Assembly (NCBI GenBank): GCA_021401465.1
Contig: JADDMT010000005.1
Location: forward strand, 496,001-560,000
DNA length: 64,000 nt
From: Teratosphaeria epicoccoides
Taxonomy: Eukaryota; Ascomycota; Dothideomycetes; Mycosphaerellales; Teratosphaeriaceae
Direction: 5' to 3'
The position numbers were made by a program, and so were the translations under genes. The notes under the pieces are model-generated. The model had not been told where the DNA came from. It searched no databases and saw only the letters and a program-made list of their open reading frames with translations. Positions 1 through 11,436 of the stretch are shown here, piece after piece (position 1 is the first letter of the stretch; each line of letters starts with the position of its first letter).

Positions 1-2050
1 CTGCGGTACGGTAGATTGCCGTCGGGCCGTGGGTTGATCATTGCCTGACCCGAAGCCAGGGCGGGCTTACTGCCTTGATAGCGATGTCGCCACTACCTGT
101 CAGTGGTCACCTTCACGTCCTTGGAGACGGCAAGCTACGGGGTGACAATACCAAGACGTCGCAGCCTGCATCGAGTTGGACGATTTGTGACCTGCAGGCA
201 AAGAACCAAGGACGCTCTTGCGCGCAGCTTCGAGGCCGACGGGCCGTCACGCTACTGACAGTTTCGAACCATATTTGTAAAGACGGCTCGTTTGACAGGC
301 TAGAAGATTTCGAGAACTGAGGGAAACTTCTACCTCCTAGCCCACGGACTATCTTCCAACCGCGAAACTATGAAAGTTATCGCTGGAAGATTGATGCTGT
401 ATGCGGCGGTGGACTACAGGAAGACGAAAGCATCGCGGCTGGAACGCTCTCCTATCTTGCCAATGGGGGATAGTTTGACCACGTACTGACATGGTCGAGC
501 CGCAGCTGTTAATCAACATTCGCAGACAACTGTCTTGGACTCATTCGATTGATCAACGAAATCAACGTGGGCGAACAGAATCGCTGCTGCGGGCAATTCC
601 CAGGCCCTTTCTTAGACGTGGCCAGCTCAGCTGCATTATTGTCTATGGGCAAGAGGTCACATCTCGACACCTCCGCGGCGCCATTAGCCAAGGATGAAGT
701 TATTGTAGACTAGTCAGGGACCAGCGGCTGAGCTCTAAACAGTGTTTTTGCGAAAAAAAATCGATATACGAAGTACATCGTGCCAGTACCTGCATGACTG
801 AGACTTCTTCCCAAGCCTCGGCAGCCAATGTTGATAGAGTTATATCAGAAATACGACATTGTCAGTGGACCAAATCACACGCCAGAACGGTTAGGCTACA
901 GGGAGTCGAAGATGACACGGCACAGGATGCAAGACGAATGACAATAGCTGAACGCAATTCCTGCACCAAAACCTCACGCCGATGTCCGCGAGTAAGGGGA
1001 GACGCAAGCGTTGGATACCACAGAGTGACCTTGCTGCCGGCACAACAGATTGGGCTGCTCAGCAGGACAGTCGCATTTGCGTAGATTCTGAGGCAGCATG
1101 GATGGAGTTGCGGTCGCTGGATTAGGAAGGCACAACCTCTCACAGGGTCTGGGATCGATTCAAGGTCTGGTGATCTGATAATCATGTCTGATCCGAAGAA
1201 CTAATTTCCCCAAGCCGCAAAAGCGTCGCGACGGTAGTCTAGTGTGCTCACATTCAAGATCGAGAACATCGTTGTTCGAACGCACTTGATATCAACACTG
1301 CCATTGCTCGAAAGCTGCGTTATTTCGCACGGCCACCACCGGAGGGCGAAAACTATCGCGGGACATTCTTAAGCCACTCCACGATTGAATTGTCAACAGA
1401 CATGAAGTTGCGTGCGCCGTCACTTCCGCGTGTGCCGAATTGGAAGTTCTATCGTGGACAGATGTGCAGGCGTTCCAAAATCCAGAGCCACGGTACGCTT
1501 GCAACAGAAGGTGTCCCAGCAACCCGTCTGTGGCTTGCGTGGTACGTGCCGAGTACCGTACTTCCGAATGTTCAGCTTATGACATGACATTTGGAAAAGA
1601 CATGCTATTTCCTAGTCTGGTCCTGTATTGCGTATACCTACTCAGCAGCGATCTGATTGATCCTGACAATGTGCAGTACGCTGGCTCACTAGGGGCAGAC
1701 GAAAAACATCGCGGCTTGTTCAAACAGGTCCGTCACATGCTTTCTGTTGTAGAGGCTAGTCTAAGCCGTGAGTGTCGGTCTCGATGGTCTCGCAGTCTAT
1801 GGCACCACATGCAGGCCAAAGCAAAGGCTGCAACATGGTATCGAAGCAGCGAGACAATAGCATCTCCGCGAATCCAGCGATTACAAAACGTCTCCTGAGT
1901 CCTAATCAGCAGGGTTAAGGGTGATTGGATGCTCTTAAAGGTAGGTCAATTGTGTCGTCGAACTGCATCAGTACTGGCCATCTTGATATATGATAAGTCC
2001 TACTTTCAGTGAAGCCTTCACAAAGGCATCGCCCAGGTCGACCATTGCGA
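1..2050. other. Gene-poor left flank
   Basis: I find no convincing gene here. Open frames are short, lack recognisable domains and compete on both strands. The longest plus-strand frame (about 150 codons, 1440-1898) has no ATG-plus-family support. No transposase, tRNA or rRNA is recognisable. The stretch may be intergenic or old decayed sequence next to the repeat tract that follows. Confidence 0.5.
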
Positions 2051-2118
2051 TCGCATGATTACTCATGCTCATGTCTCGCGTCCAAGTACAGTACACTCCT
2101 TCCTGTCTCTGCAAAATC

Positions 2119-2286
2119 GGAACCGTGACACCGTTCAACAAATTGATACGTTCCAGATCGCCGACAGGCTTCATCCAGATCGCTGGATTCCGAAAGTGGA
2201 GCGGAACCATGACATCGTTCAACAAACTGGTACGTTCCAGATCGCCGGCAGGCCTCATCCAGATCGTTGGATCTCGAAAGTGGAGC
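2119..2286. repeat. 84-bp tandem duplication whose copies differ only by transitions
   Basis: Two head-to-tail copies of an 84-bp unit occupy 2119-2202 and 2203-2286. By eye they differ at about ten sites, and every difference is a transition (A/G or C/T) with no indel. The unit length is a multiple of three, so a plus-strand frame runs through both copies, but the encoded peptide is low in recognisable features and I do not call a gene. The transition-only divergence suggests deamination-type mutation such as RIP or methyl-C decay. Confidence 0.8.
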
Positions 2287-2419
2287 TTCAGGGTCCCAGG
2301 GCCCTTCGGTCCGGGTGTACAGCGTACCAGCTACTCGGGAACCGTTGGTCGACAGACACGTACTTGGAGCCTCGAGGCGCACACGAGTCACGACATGGAC
2401 GTGGACAGTGATGCTCCGC

Positions 2420-2740
2420 CAGCAGCTATCCAAACTATCGCAGCACAGTCTGCGGTCTCGGCAAGATATCCTATCGCTTCGAGGCTTCTCGTTGGCCTGA
2501 CCAGACTGGAACACCAAGGGCTGTCTGAACCGTCGCGGCACAGTCTGGCATGGCGTCGAAATTCACCATCTCTTGCATTCTTTACAGGCATTGCCAGACT
2601 GGAACACCAAAGGCAGTCCAAACCATCGCGGCTCAGTCTTCACGATCTTCCAGAATCTTCAGGTCCTCGACTGCTCGCTGGCATGGTCAAGTTGGAACAC
2701 CAAAGGCAGTCCAAATCATCGCGGCACAATCTGCAATACA
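2420..2740. repeat. Degenerate minisatellite, units about 90 bp apart
   Basis: A core resembling GGAACACCAAAGGCAGTCC, followed by an ATCGCGGC-like segment and CAGTCT, recurs near 2505, 2597 and 2692. A weaker related copy lies near 2430. Spacing is about 90 bp. Copies differ mainly by transitions, like the neighbouring 84-bp duplication. An open plus-strand frame (2065-2769) spans both tracts, but it looks like a by-product of 3n-length units and not a gene. Confidence 0.65.
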
Positions 2741-2770
2741 CCCATCGCGCACCAACGCAAACCCTGTAGA

Positions 2771-3320
2771 GTACCAACAAGACATCCCTCAGGTAACGTA
2801 AGGTGATCTAGACCAGCACACCTATCCAAGAGCTGTCAATACGGACCTGGAATGCAAGCAAGCTACTCACATGCCGCGAGGCTCCCCGCTGCCATCTATT
2901 AAGATACCACCATGCATAACTGGACTTGCGCTCATCTGTCCCACCCACCGCAATTCTTTTTTCGTTTTCCTCCATTCCAAGACTCCGAATGCTACTACGG
3001 CACTGCGACCCATGACCATCGATGCAACAGCCTAGAAAACACTCATCGAACAATTCTTTGTCACATCCAATCGTGCCATCGTTGACGCATCTGTACTCCA
3101 TGACGCTGCAAAGCGACCCACGTGCATTCCAAGATGCGCGTTACACAACCTCTTGTTACCACGTTCGTTCGTTCGCCATGCCCCTGCTCGAAACTCAAAA
3201 CTGTACCTCGTCTCGTGTCGGTCTTATCGGGAGAAGAACTGTTTGAACTTCTGTCCCGCACCAGCCTGTCCCGGAGATGGTTCGAGCACCACGCTCCTTT
3301 CAAACAGAACCTATGCAAAG
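2771..3320. other. Intergenic, 3' side of the RasGEF gene
   Basis: No gene is supported. This should contain the 3' untranslated region and terminator of the minus-strand RasGEF gene that ends at 3321. I could not place a polyadenylation signal with confidence. Confidence 0.4.
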
Positions 3321-6300
3321 TTAGCAATGCTGTTCAGCCGTCCTCGAGGTCCAGGCGCTGGATGGAACGCTCACGTCTTCATCTCGCTCCAGTCGCACGT
3401 CAAGCACGAGCTCCTTGACGCCAACATCCTCGGCCCTGCTTCTCGTGATCTTGTACGGGGTTCCCTGGGCCCTTTGCATACTAACAACCACCTCGCCCAT
3501 GATCTCAAACTTCTTCCAGTTGATCCTGCCCTCCTTTTCATCCCCCAAAAACGACGCATTGCCCTGCTCCGCACCTGCCAAGTCGCGGAGGTGTAATGGT
3601 AGATACGGTATCCGCTCGCCCGACGTATTCTCCCACGCCAAGCGGTATGCGGAATACGAGCGGCTGTGTCCCATGAGGACTTCCAGACGCGCCCAGTCAC
3701 GGCCTACAGTCGGCGGGAGGAGCTCTTTCGTCATGCCCAATCTCTGTACCGCCGATGACTTCACGCCCGCAATGATGGCCCCAACGGCGTTGTAGTTGTT
3801 CAGCTCCCGTAATTTCCTTCCGATCCTCATCATCTTCTCCATCATCAACGCCCGGTGCTTCGGCTTGTCTCTCAACAGTACATAGCCCGCCACCCACGCC
3901 GCCAGGTGATTGAAGTGCTCGATCATCCTGCCAACATGAACCAGATCCTTGCATCGTGCCTTCTCTACACCCGATAGCTGTCTGACCAGATCTCGCGGAC
4001 GTATTGACGAGAACATGATCCAATCAATTCTCGTCAGCTCACGTGCGATTATGTCATCGGGGATATCCATCAGCGATCTCCAATCCATCTTCGTGATCGG
4101 TCGTCGAGGGTTTGGTTGCAGTGCTTGCGCGGCCTTCTGAGCTGAAGCAGCATTGGCCATGAACTGCGACGAAGCGATCGACGAGCCAGAGGAAGAGCGG
4201 TCAGCCGACATGCCGATGCCGGAATCAGCGCCAGCAGTCGTATCGCTCAAACTGTCCAGATACTGTAGTAACGGATCGTCGACCAAGGTGCTTGCTGTGG
4301 AACCCAGTGATACTCGGTCTCCCGGGTGCACCTCTCTTGCCCTATCCGCATACGCCCAGTCCGTATCATCATCTTCATGTACGGCATCTAGATGACTCGT
4401 CATCTCTTTTGCGGCAACAGTGGAAATTCTGCTGGTGGCAATCTTGATAATGAAGTCCCGCATCCGCCGTTTCGTTTTGGGGTATGCAAAGTCGCCAGGA
4501 TACTGACTAAGCCATTGTTCCAATATTGCCAGATACCGTAGTTGTGCCACCGTCTTGATCATCTGCGCGCTCTCGGTCTGATCCAAGGCATCGAAGCGCT
4601 CCAGCACTGCATCCAAGAGGCGGCCAGGCGCTGCGAACTTCCGATACAAAGCCAGAAAGATAGCACCAAACTTGCTGTCGGCCTTGCTAGTTGGCTGCGC
4701 CAACAAACGGTCGACCAGCTCGTCGAACGTTGCTCCGTTCTCGGATGTCTCAGCAACTCCGGATGCTACATCCGTCCCATTGATATTTCCATTGGCACCG
4801 CCAGAGGTTGAGGATCTCGAGCTTTCAGGTCGCGGAAGTGAGACCTCGGATCCGGACCTGGACTCCTCCAGCAGAAACGATCGGTGCATTTCTCTCTCGG
4901 ACGTGCCCGCCGGTACCTTTAGCCGGTCCTTGGAAACATAGGCAACAGTGCTCGTTTCGTGCCGCGCATGCTTGTGCAGGCTTGTAGTGCTGTATTCTGA
5001 GCTCGCCCGAGCATGGCGATGTCCATTCGGTAGAATTGGCGACACAGGCCTTGCAGCGTTGCTTCGAGCTCGTCGTCGACTTGCTGAAGGGCTCCTCGCA
5101 GCCGATCCTTCGCCATCGACTATATTGGAGGAATGTGTTAGCGTGCGGACTGACCGGTGCTTTGCTTGCCTGTCGCTAATCCATAGGTTGAGGAGCGAAA
5201 TGCTCGCGCGGCGTGAATGACCCCTACCTGTGTTGCCGAGAATATTCTGCAAAATGACCCAAAGCGCTTGTTTGTGATCCTCCACGCCAGTTCCGGACGT
5301 CTGGAAGGTGGCGAGCCCAGTGATGGAGCCCCGGGCTTTACGTTCAACCACCACCGGGTCCAGTTCACGGTTGGCTGGTGGTGTGTCACACTTGGCGGAT
5401 ATCAAAATTGATGGAAGGGATGATTTGCGTAGAGCAGCTGTTTGTGCAGAAAATCGTCAGCACGTCATGCACTGTTGGCGAGACTTTACAACCCATGTCC
5501 GGCGTGGCCGGGTTGCGCGTCTCTGTGTCTGCTGAGCCGCGACGCCGCATGCCACCGCCATGAGGAGGTGCCCATCGTGACTTACTCAGAACTTCAGGCA
5601 TATCCGCAAAACTTCCTCGATCTCTCACATCATACACTGCCATTGCCCCATCGATCTTCTCAGGCACCACCCTGTCCTCAATCGTCGCCGGCCACACCAC
5701 AGTATCATCCTCTTCGTCAATAGCAACGTCGTCGATGGGCATCTCGATCAATCGGACCAGACAATCGCCACCGTGGACCGGGATCGTGCATTCGGCAAAT
5801 GTGGCAGTTGGTGACGGAGGCAGGTCGAGGGCTCTGTGAATGAGGGTGGACTTGCCGACACCCGGGGCACCTACGATGGCGATGTTCACCTCGTGAAGAG
5901 GAGCTGTAGGCGAGAGCTGGACGGCAAAATGCGATTGTCAGTTGATAGATCAACGCCAAGCAGGAGAGACGAATGCGCGACCATACCTCGGGACTTTTGA
6001 AGGGATTATAATTCCTCACCGCTCCTACGACGCCCACCAGCTCCTCTTCGTCTTGACCATGCCGTTTCATGTCTGGTGTGACCTTTGCTGGCGAATGCCC
6101 GTTGCGCTGTGCACCATTCTGGAGCTGCCGCACATTGCCCACGGCCGAGTGATCCAAAGAAGGCGCACTGTTCGTCCGTGTTTTGAGGGGAGGTTTTTCT
6201 GCAACAGCGCCCAGATCGGTAGGTTGTGCGCTTCCCCTCCTGGGACCGGCAGCGCCGTGAGGCTTCAGCGACTGGCGCAGCGAAGCGTGATACGCGTCCA

Positions 6301-6358
6301 AGCCTGTTGTTCTGGAACCTCGCCGGAAGTCGCGAGCTGGCGCTGTCGGGGTGGGCAT
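3321..6358 (-). CDS. Ras guanine-nucleotide exchange factor with N-terminal GTPase-like domain
   Basis: Predicted to load GTP onto Ras-family GTPases at membranes. Exons read 6358-5987, 5916-5586, 5437-5228 and 5119-3321, giving 903 residues in one frame. A basic N-terminus precedes a P-loop domain with a Walker A motif (GAPGVGKS) and a late SAKCD motif in the G4/G5 region. The central part resembles a RasGEF N-terminal module, and the catalytic RasGEF domain starts near residue 649 (MDWRSLMDIP) and runs close to the C-terminus. The 148-nt intron 2 restores the frame exactly at ALRKSSLPSILISAK, which supports the fusion. Intron 3 is 108 nt, stop-free and a multiple of three, so a retained-intron isoform would stay in frame. 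The GTPase-like part lacks a clear DxxG switch motif. The ATG at 6358 is the first suitable start, but an upstream exon cannot be excluded. Which GTPase it acts on is unknown. Confidence 0.88.
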
Positions 6359-7265
6359 CACTCCGTCTGCGCACCAGACGTCCCACCTGAAGCGCAACTC
6401 AGTCTGAGCACAGAGGGGATGCTCTATGCCTGGCGCTCGGATGCCTTTGCGCTTGTTTGCAGCTGTCCGGCGGCACCTACCAACGCGGTGTGCTCCCGCA
6501 ATGTCCCTGTTGCGACCACTGCGTGCTGCTTCCCCGACGATGAGCTGCACTCCGCCATACCCATCCGTGTCCGTCGTCTGTCAATCACCGCCGACCCTCT
6601 GCCATGCACCAACACGCGTTGATCGGGCACGAGCCACGCGCACCCAGCTTTTGGAGTCTCGATTGCTTAGCGAACACCGGAATCTTCAACGGCTGGACCC
6701 GACTGCTCCAGAGTCCAAGCTTGCGATCAACGGTGCCCTTCAGTGCCTTCACTCCTCGTGGACATGTTATTATTGCGGGTGTGTCACAACAGAAAGCAAG
6801 GAGCGAGCGAGCGGATGAGTGGCAGTGGCCAAGATCGACTTGATTAAGCTTCAGATCCAACCACGTTACTGCAAGGCTCAAGCTGCACGCACGGTGTCTA
6901 GTCGCCCTGGAAGTGCAGAGGTAGGTTGCACACGTTCACAACTCAAAGTGCACAGCTCGCGGCTTTCCCAATCGCGGATCTCAACTTGCCATCTCCCCGC
7001 TAGCGTTGCCTGCCGCTGCTCCCCAAACCAATGACCCTTGCCTATAGCATACAGGATCGAGTCCAATTGGTTGGTATCCGGGAATTGCAATCAGAGTCAA
7101 AACAGAGCCGACTCGTGTGTTCGGGACTCGGCCCCGGTTTCCGACCGGTCAACACTCGCGAGTCACGAGCTGGTCTGACCATTGGCATTCGTACCGACGT
7201 ATTCGTATAGCGGAATGGTGCGTTGCCGGCAGAGACACTGTGTGATGACCACACGGTCGGGACAT
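6359..7265. other. Intergenic between RasGEF promoter and MpaB-like 3' end
   Basis: No gene is supported. The left part holds the promoter of the RasGEF gene and the right part the 3' end of the MpaB-like gene, both on the minus strand. Short open frames here lack any domain or splice support. Confidence 0.4.
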
Positions 7266-8783
7266 CTACAAGAGTCTTCCAACGATACTTCTCGCCACAC
7301 TCGCCCCCACCAGTGCTCCCACGCCCAACACTCCCACGCCAGCCAAGAATGTCCTCAAGTTTCTCCTCTCATCCCTGGAGAACCGGGCCTTCTCTTCCAT
7401 GCACTCGCCCATCTCAGTAATCGTGCTGTACTGCGGCACCCACTTGAACTCAAACCTGCTCTCCTCGCCCTTCAAACCAAATTTGCTGTCGACAATGACC
7501 TGATAGAGCACCTTCTTCAACAGCTCAATCTTTTGCGCGTCCCACCAAGGCACGGAACGGTAGATGTAAGACCAGAAGCAGAAGAAGAGGCATTGGCCTG
7601 CCATGAGAGCCCAGTAGTAGTACCCGGGCCTCATAAGGCCGAGTTCGTCAGATAGATCGTTGCCATTCAACCATCTCGCCGACGCGCTCAAGAACTCGGC
7701 GCTGACATAGCCAGGCGGCTGGCCTTCCAGACATCTGATGACGTTATTGGCCATGATCTTGCTCGTCTCCGTGGGGTGGATCTCATACAGCAGCAACGCC
7801 TCTGTCATCCGCTTAGCCTTGTCTGCCGTCTCGAAGTGCGCTGTTGGGCTGCCGATCACGTGCGCTATCCACCTCCATAATGCCACGTAGTCCCTCTTCT
7901 CCTGCTCCCGCATGAAGATGCCTTGTCGTGGGAGACTTACCCAAATGAGCGTGGCAGAGAATGTGGCAACGGTCCCCATGGAGTCTAGGTCATTGATGGG
8001 TACACCCAATGCCTGGACATCGTAATAGTCTGGCCGCGATTTCGCAAGATCCAAAATGCGTTGTCGCACAGCGGCATGCAGCAGCCTGACCCTTATCGTG
8101 CTGGCCCAGCCGTCCCCGCCTGGCTGTATGCTCTCGAGAGATCTTGTACATTGCAGTATGTGCTGTGTCGTCTCAAACAGCCTGCCTCTTGCCACTCTGG
8201 TTGAGAATCCACCTGTCCGCGCCAAGGTCTCAACCACGCGTGCGGCTCCCATGCCTCCTAGCAACGATTGATATGCCAGGCCTGTGAGATTGGCGCCACC
8301 ATAACGATAAAACACATCCTGACCTCTCCGTATCTGATCCCAGTCAACCCAGTCAGGCACATGACTGACTTCCCTCCAGAATCTACCAAGCAGTTCGTCC
8401 GTTTCCTGATGGTGGCGCAATATCACATACAGATCTCTAGGTGGAAGCTTTGTTGTGCCTGTCGCCCCCTTCTCTTCTACTCTGATCGTATCGTCATTCT
8501 TCTCCTTCGCCGAGTTGTCCTTGACACTACCTCTGAGCAGCTCCTTGCTCTGTGGCAGGGAGATCTCGTTGAGACGATCGAGAACTTGTTCGCCAAGAAC
8601 ATCGTATGACTGGCGTAATGGCTCACATTCTTCCGGCGTCAGGTGCTGATCGGTGAGCTCAAAGGTATAGCCCCAGCATCTGTGGGCGCAATGTAAGCCT
8701 GAAGGTGTACCAAACCAGCACCGGGTCCATACTTACGTCCTCGTATTTGGAGTGCGTCGGTAGAACGGATTCGGGATGGCCAT
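7266..8783 (-). CDS. MpaB / rubber-oxygenase-like protein (DUF2236 type)
   Basis: Resembles the ER-bound oxygenase MpaB/Lcp catalytic-domain family, which uses heme or other redox chemistry for oxidative C-C cleavage; the substrate here is unknown. Exons read 8783-8737 and 8679-7266 (486 residues), with a 57-nt intron between a GTAAGT donor and a CAG acceptor. Splicing produces CWGYTFELTDQHLTPEE, a typical family start, so the ATG at 8783 is well supported. The body carries the helical WREVSHVPDW, LARTGGF and LLYEIHPTETS segments usual for fungal members. A Gly/Ala/Val-rich C-terminal stretch (LAGVGVLGVGALVGASVA) could be a membrane tail. It stands alone, with no polyketide or other biosynthetic genes next to it, so a role in mycophenolic acid-like synthesis should not be assumed. 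Confidence 0.85.
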
Positions 8784-10025
8784 GCGTGATCTACGCAGTC
8801 AGCAGACAACAGGTCTTCCAAGAGAGTCCAAAGAAACAGAACCCGACTTGTTAACAAGAACGATTTGAAACTATGTGCATCAACGGGATAGAATGAAAAA
8901 TAAGAATCTAGCATTTGAATACGCGAAACATAGCTCGGGTGGGTCGATAGTTGCTGATGGTGATATCAGATATCTATGCCGTCATGCGAAGGTTAAGCCG
9001 AGGAGTTGTCGCCCTTGGCCGGTCTGGTTCTGGAGAAACATCCTGCTGCACAATGGCAATATCATTGTGGTAGATGTCCTCGTGGGTCATATGAGCGGAC
9101 AGTTGTAAGAAGCAAGGAGAGGAAGCGCTGACTGGTTGTGCAAGCTTGCACGCAAGGATCTGTAGCAAGTCGATCAGCCGTGGTTGAACATGTACGTTAT
9201 GGTCTAGGCGTACGACACAGCGATGCGTACCAAGAAGCTGCCATTACGAAGTGGAAGACAGGGAGAGCCCGGCAAGAATTCGAAGCAATAAGATCGTGAG
9301 GCCCAAGTGACCAACCGCCATTATTGATGTGGCAAACAAGACCAACTTCGCCTCATCTTGACTTCCTCTGCAATATCTTTTGCGAGCAACACAGATGTGC
9401 TATTGTCCGGAGCCAAGCACTTCCATAGAAGAAGCAGAATGAGTGAGCGCCTAGATCGGCGAGAGCTCCAAGGTCAAGTACATATGTACCGAGCTAGAAC
9501 ACCACAACTCGACATGTTATTCTTGCTATCAACAAGGTCAGCAGTGCATCTGGGCACCTTGGCAAACGCCATGACTTGAGCCCTCTTCACTTCAGCCCAC
9601 ACAATCATTGACACCCGCACACATCCACCTTCACTACATAATCGCCCGATGTGCTGATCCGCCCAGCGACTACTGCAGGTACCTCCCTCGCCACGCCAGA
9701 GCTTCCCATACTCCCCCTCCACGCTCTGCCGCAGTGCCCCAAAACGACGCCATGGCATGCGCCGCTTACTCAATCAGTCTACGGCATGCAGAAACTGGAG
9801 CCTATCGCCCACCAACCAGGGCTGGGTGCTGGCGCTACTGCCCGTACAGATGGCCGTGGTACCTCCTAGCTCTCCACTTGGCTCACGAGGCCAAGGGAAG
9901 TCTTCCGGCAGTACTCGCGCACAGGGTTGACCAAGGTTAAGGACCTACCTAAGCCTGCGACCGCGTTTCATGAGAGACAATCCTGCACTCTCCGGATCAC
10001 TTCTGAGCAAACACAGACAACAGCC
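8784..10025. other. Divergent intergenic region
   Basis: About 1.2 kb between the start of the minus-strand MpaB-like gene and the start of the plus-strand BLOC-1 subunit gene. It must hold both promoters. Short open frames on both strands look random, and no RNA gene or element is recognisable. Confidence 0.45.
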
Positions 10026-10424
10026 ATGGCCTCCCCATCAACAACCTCCTGCACCACAGCCGTAACAGACCCGCACTCCCGCGCGCAAAGCGAGGCGCGC
10101 GCCGCCGTCGTCGCATCCCTCGAGTCCGCCGGCTCGACCCACGACTCTCAGTACCAGCTCCGCGCCAAGGACCTCCACAGCAACGCGGCCGCGATCGCGA
10201 AGCAGGAGGCCGAGCTGAAGAGGCAGGCCGCAGCTCTAGCCAAGGAGTCCGCGAAATGGCAGAAGGAACTCGATCGCGCGACCAAAGGGCTGAACGAATT
10301 CGGGGACGTGCAGAACTGGGCGGAGATGATGGAGCGGGATTTTTGCGTGCTGGAGGAGACGTTGAGGCTGGTGGAGGGCGGGGAGACGGTGGAGATGGAG
10401 AGTGGGGGGAGTCAGTGGAAGTGA
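10026..10424 (+). CDS. BLS1: BLOC-1 subunit 1 (GCN5L1/BLS1-like)
   Basis: Predicted small subunit of the BLOC-1 complex, which acts in endosomal sorting. The ATG at 10026 gives 132 residues in a single exon. After a Ser/Thr-rich N-terminus, the protein is an Ala/Gln/Lys/Glu-rich coiled coil (roughly residues 55-95). It ends in NEFGDVQNWAEMMERDF followed by VLEETLRLVE, the conserved hallmark of fungal GCN5L1-family proteins. An in-frame codon upstream could extend the frame to 9927, but that stretch has no homology-like character, so I take the internal ATG. The family ends close after this motif, so the length is normal. Confidence 0.88.
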   Translation: MASPSTTSCTTAVTDPHSRAQSEARAAVVASLESAGSTHDSQYQLRAKDLHSNAAAIAKQEAELKRQAAALAKESAKWQKELDRATKGLNEFGDVQNWAEMMERDFCVLEETLRLVEGGETVEMESGGSQWK

Positions 10425-11436
10425 GGCGGGTGGGTGGTGCTGGATTATCATTTCTTGCGAGCATCGTTTCGTTTCCCACTCCGGGGGCCTGGCAGCGTCG
10501 CCTACATTTGAAGACCAAAGCGAGACCACCGCACCCACACTAGGAGGTATGTCGTCTGAACAGCAGGTTTTTTTGGGCCTTCCGAATTCTTCGCGACGGC
10601 AAGGCTTCCCCGAGGATCGAGAACGTAGTGAGGAACTCCAGCCAGCGACGCTCGCTCATCCACTCAGTGCGTCATCATCACCCCGAAACACCTTGTCCCT
10701 TCCTCCAGGTCGCAGGACCACGCCGGCGAGATGTCATACCTGCCTGCACGTCTGAACGAAGCTCCCAGAACGCATTGCGCTCACTCGCGTCAGCAACCCT
10801 CTCAGCCCTCCAAAAATCACCGGCGGCACGACTTCAACGAGCGCCGTCAAGCGCGTGCCCCGCCACTACTACGACCGACTCAGGTAGCCAAAGCGCCGAC
10901 AGGCATTTGACCACTTTGTCCGCCCGACCTAGCCCTTCTAACACGACATCCTGATAGCTAGACACGCCGTCTGCAGTTCTCAAGTAAACTCGAGACATTG
11001 CGTCGATGACGCCAGCTTCTCGTTCTCGTCAAGCGAAAACACGTAGGATATCTCGATTTCACATACGAATAGCACGCTTTCGTTTCTCCATGAGCTGCGT
11101 CAGACATTGATCTTTGGAGGCGTCCGGAGCCTCAAATGCTTACTTATGCACAAGCGCAACCAGAATCGAAACAGGCTGACAGTCCAAGCTCGCGTCGATA
11201 CCAAGCTCTCGGAAGTGGGAATTTTGCTAGGATAAGACACAGTCGTCATTTCATAGCCTGCACCGTCAAATGTCATGGAAGCCAGCAATGACAGGCAAGG
11301 ACTCGTTGAACTGAACAATCAGCTGCCGAGGCCCTCGACACAGAGGCCGCTCCGTAGCAGCAATCTTGCTCGTACAAGTCTATCGCACCAATCCTATTCT
11401 CAACATGACGTCCCCATCACCAGAAGCTCAACTATC
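10425..11436. other. Convergent intergenic region
   Basis: About 1 kb between the 3' ends of the BLOC-1 subunit gene (+) and the bromodomain gene (-). No coding region with domain or splice support is seen. It should contain both terminators. Confidence 0.45.

Noticed and set aside
1440..1898. 152-codon plus-strand open frame
   Set aside because: No domain, no splice context and competing frames; composition looks random.
2065..2769. 234-codon plus-strand open frame across repeats
   Set aside because: Best explained by tandem units of 3n length; the peptide has no conserved feature outside the repeats.
7266..8783. Secondary-metabolite cluster around the MpaB-like gene
   Set aside because: Neighbours are a RasGEF and a BLOC-1 subunit; no synthase or pathway regulator is in the window.
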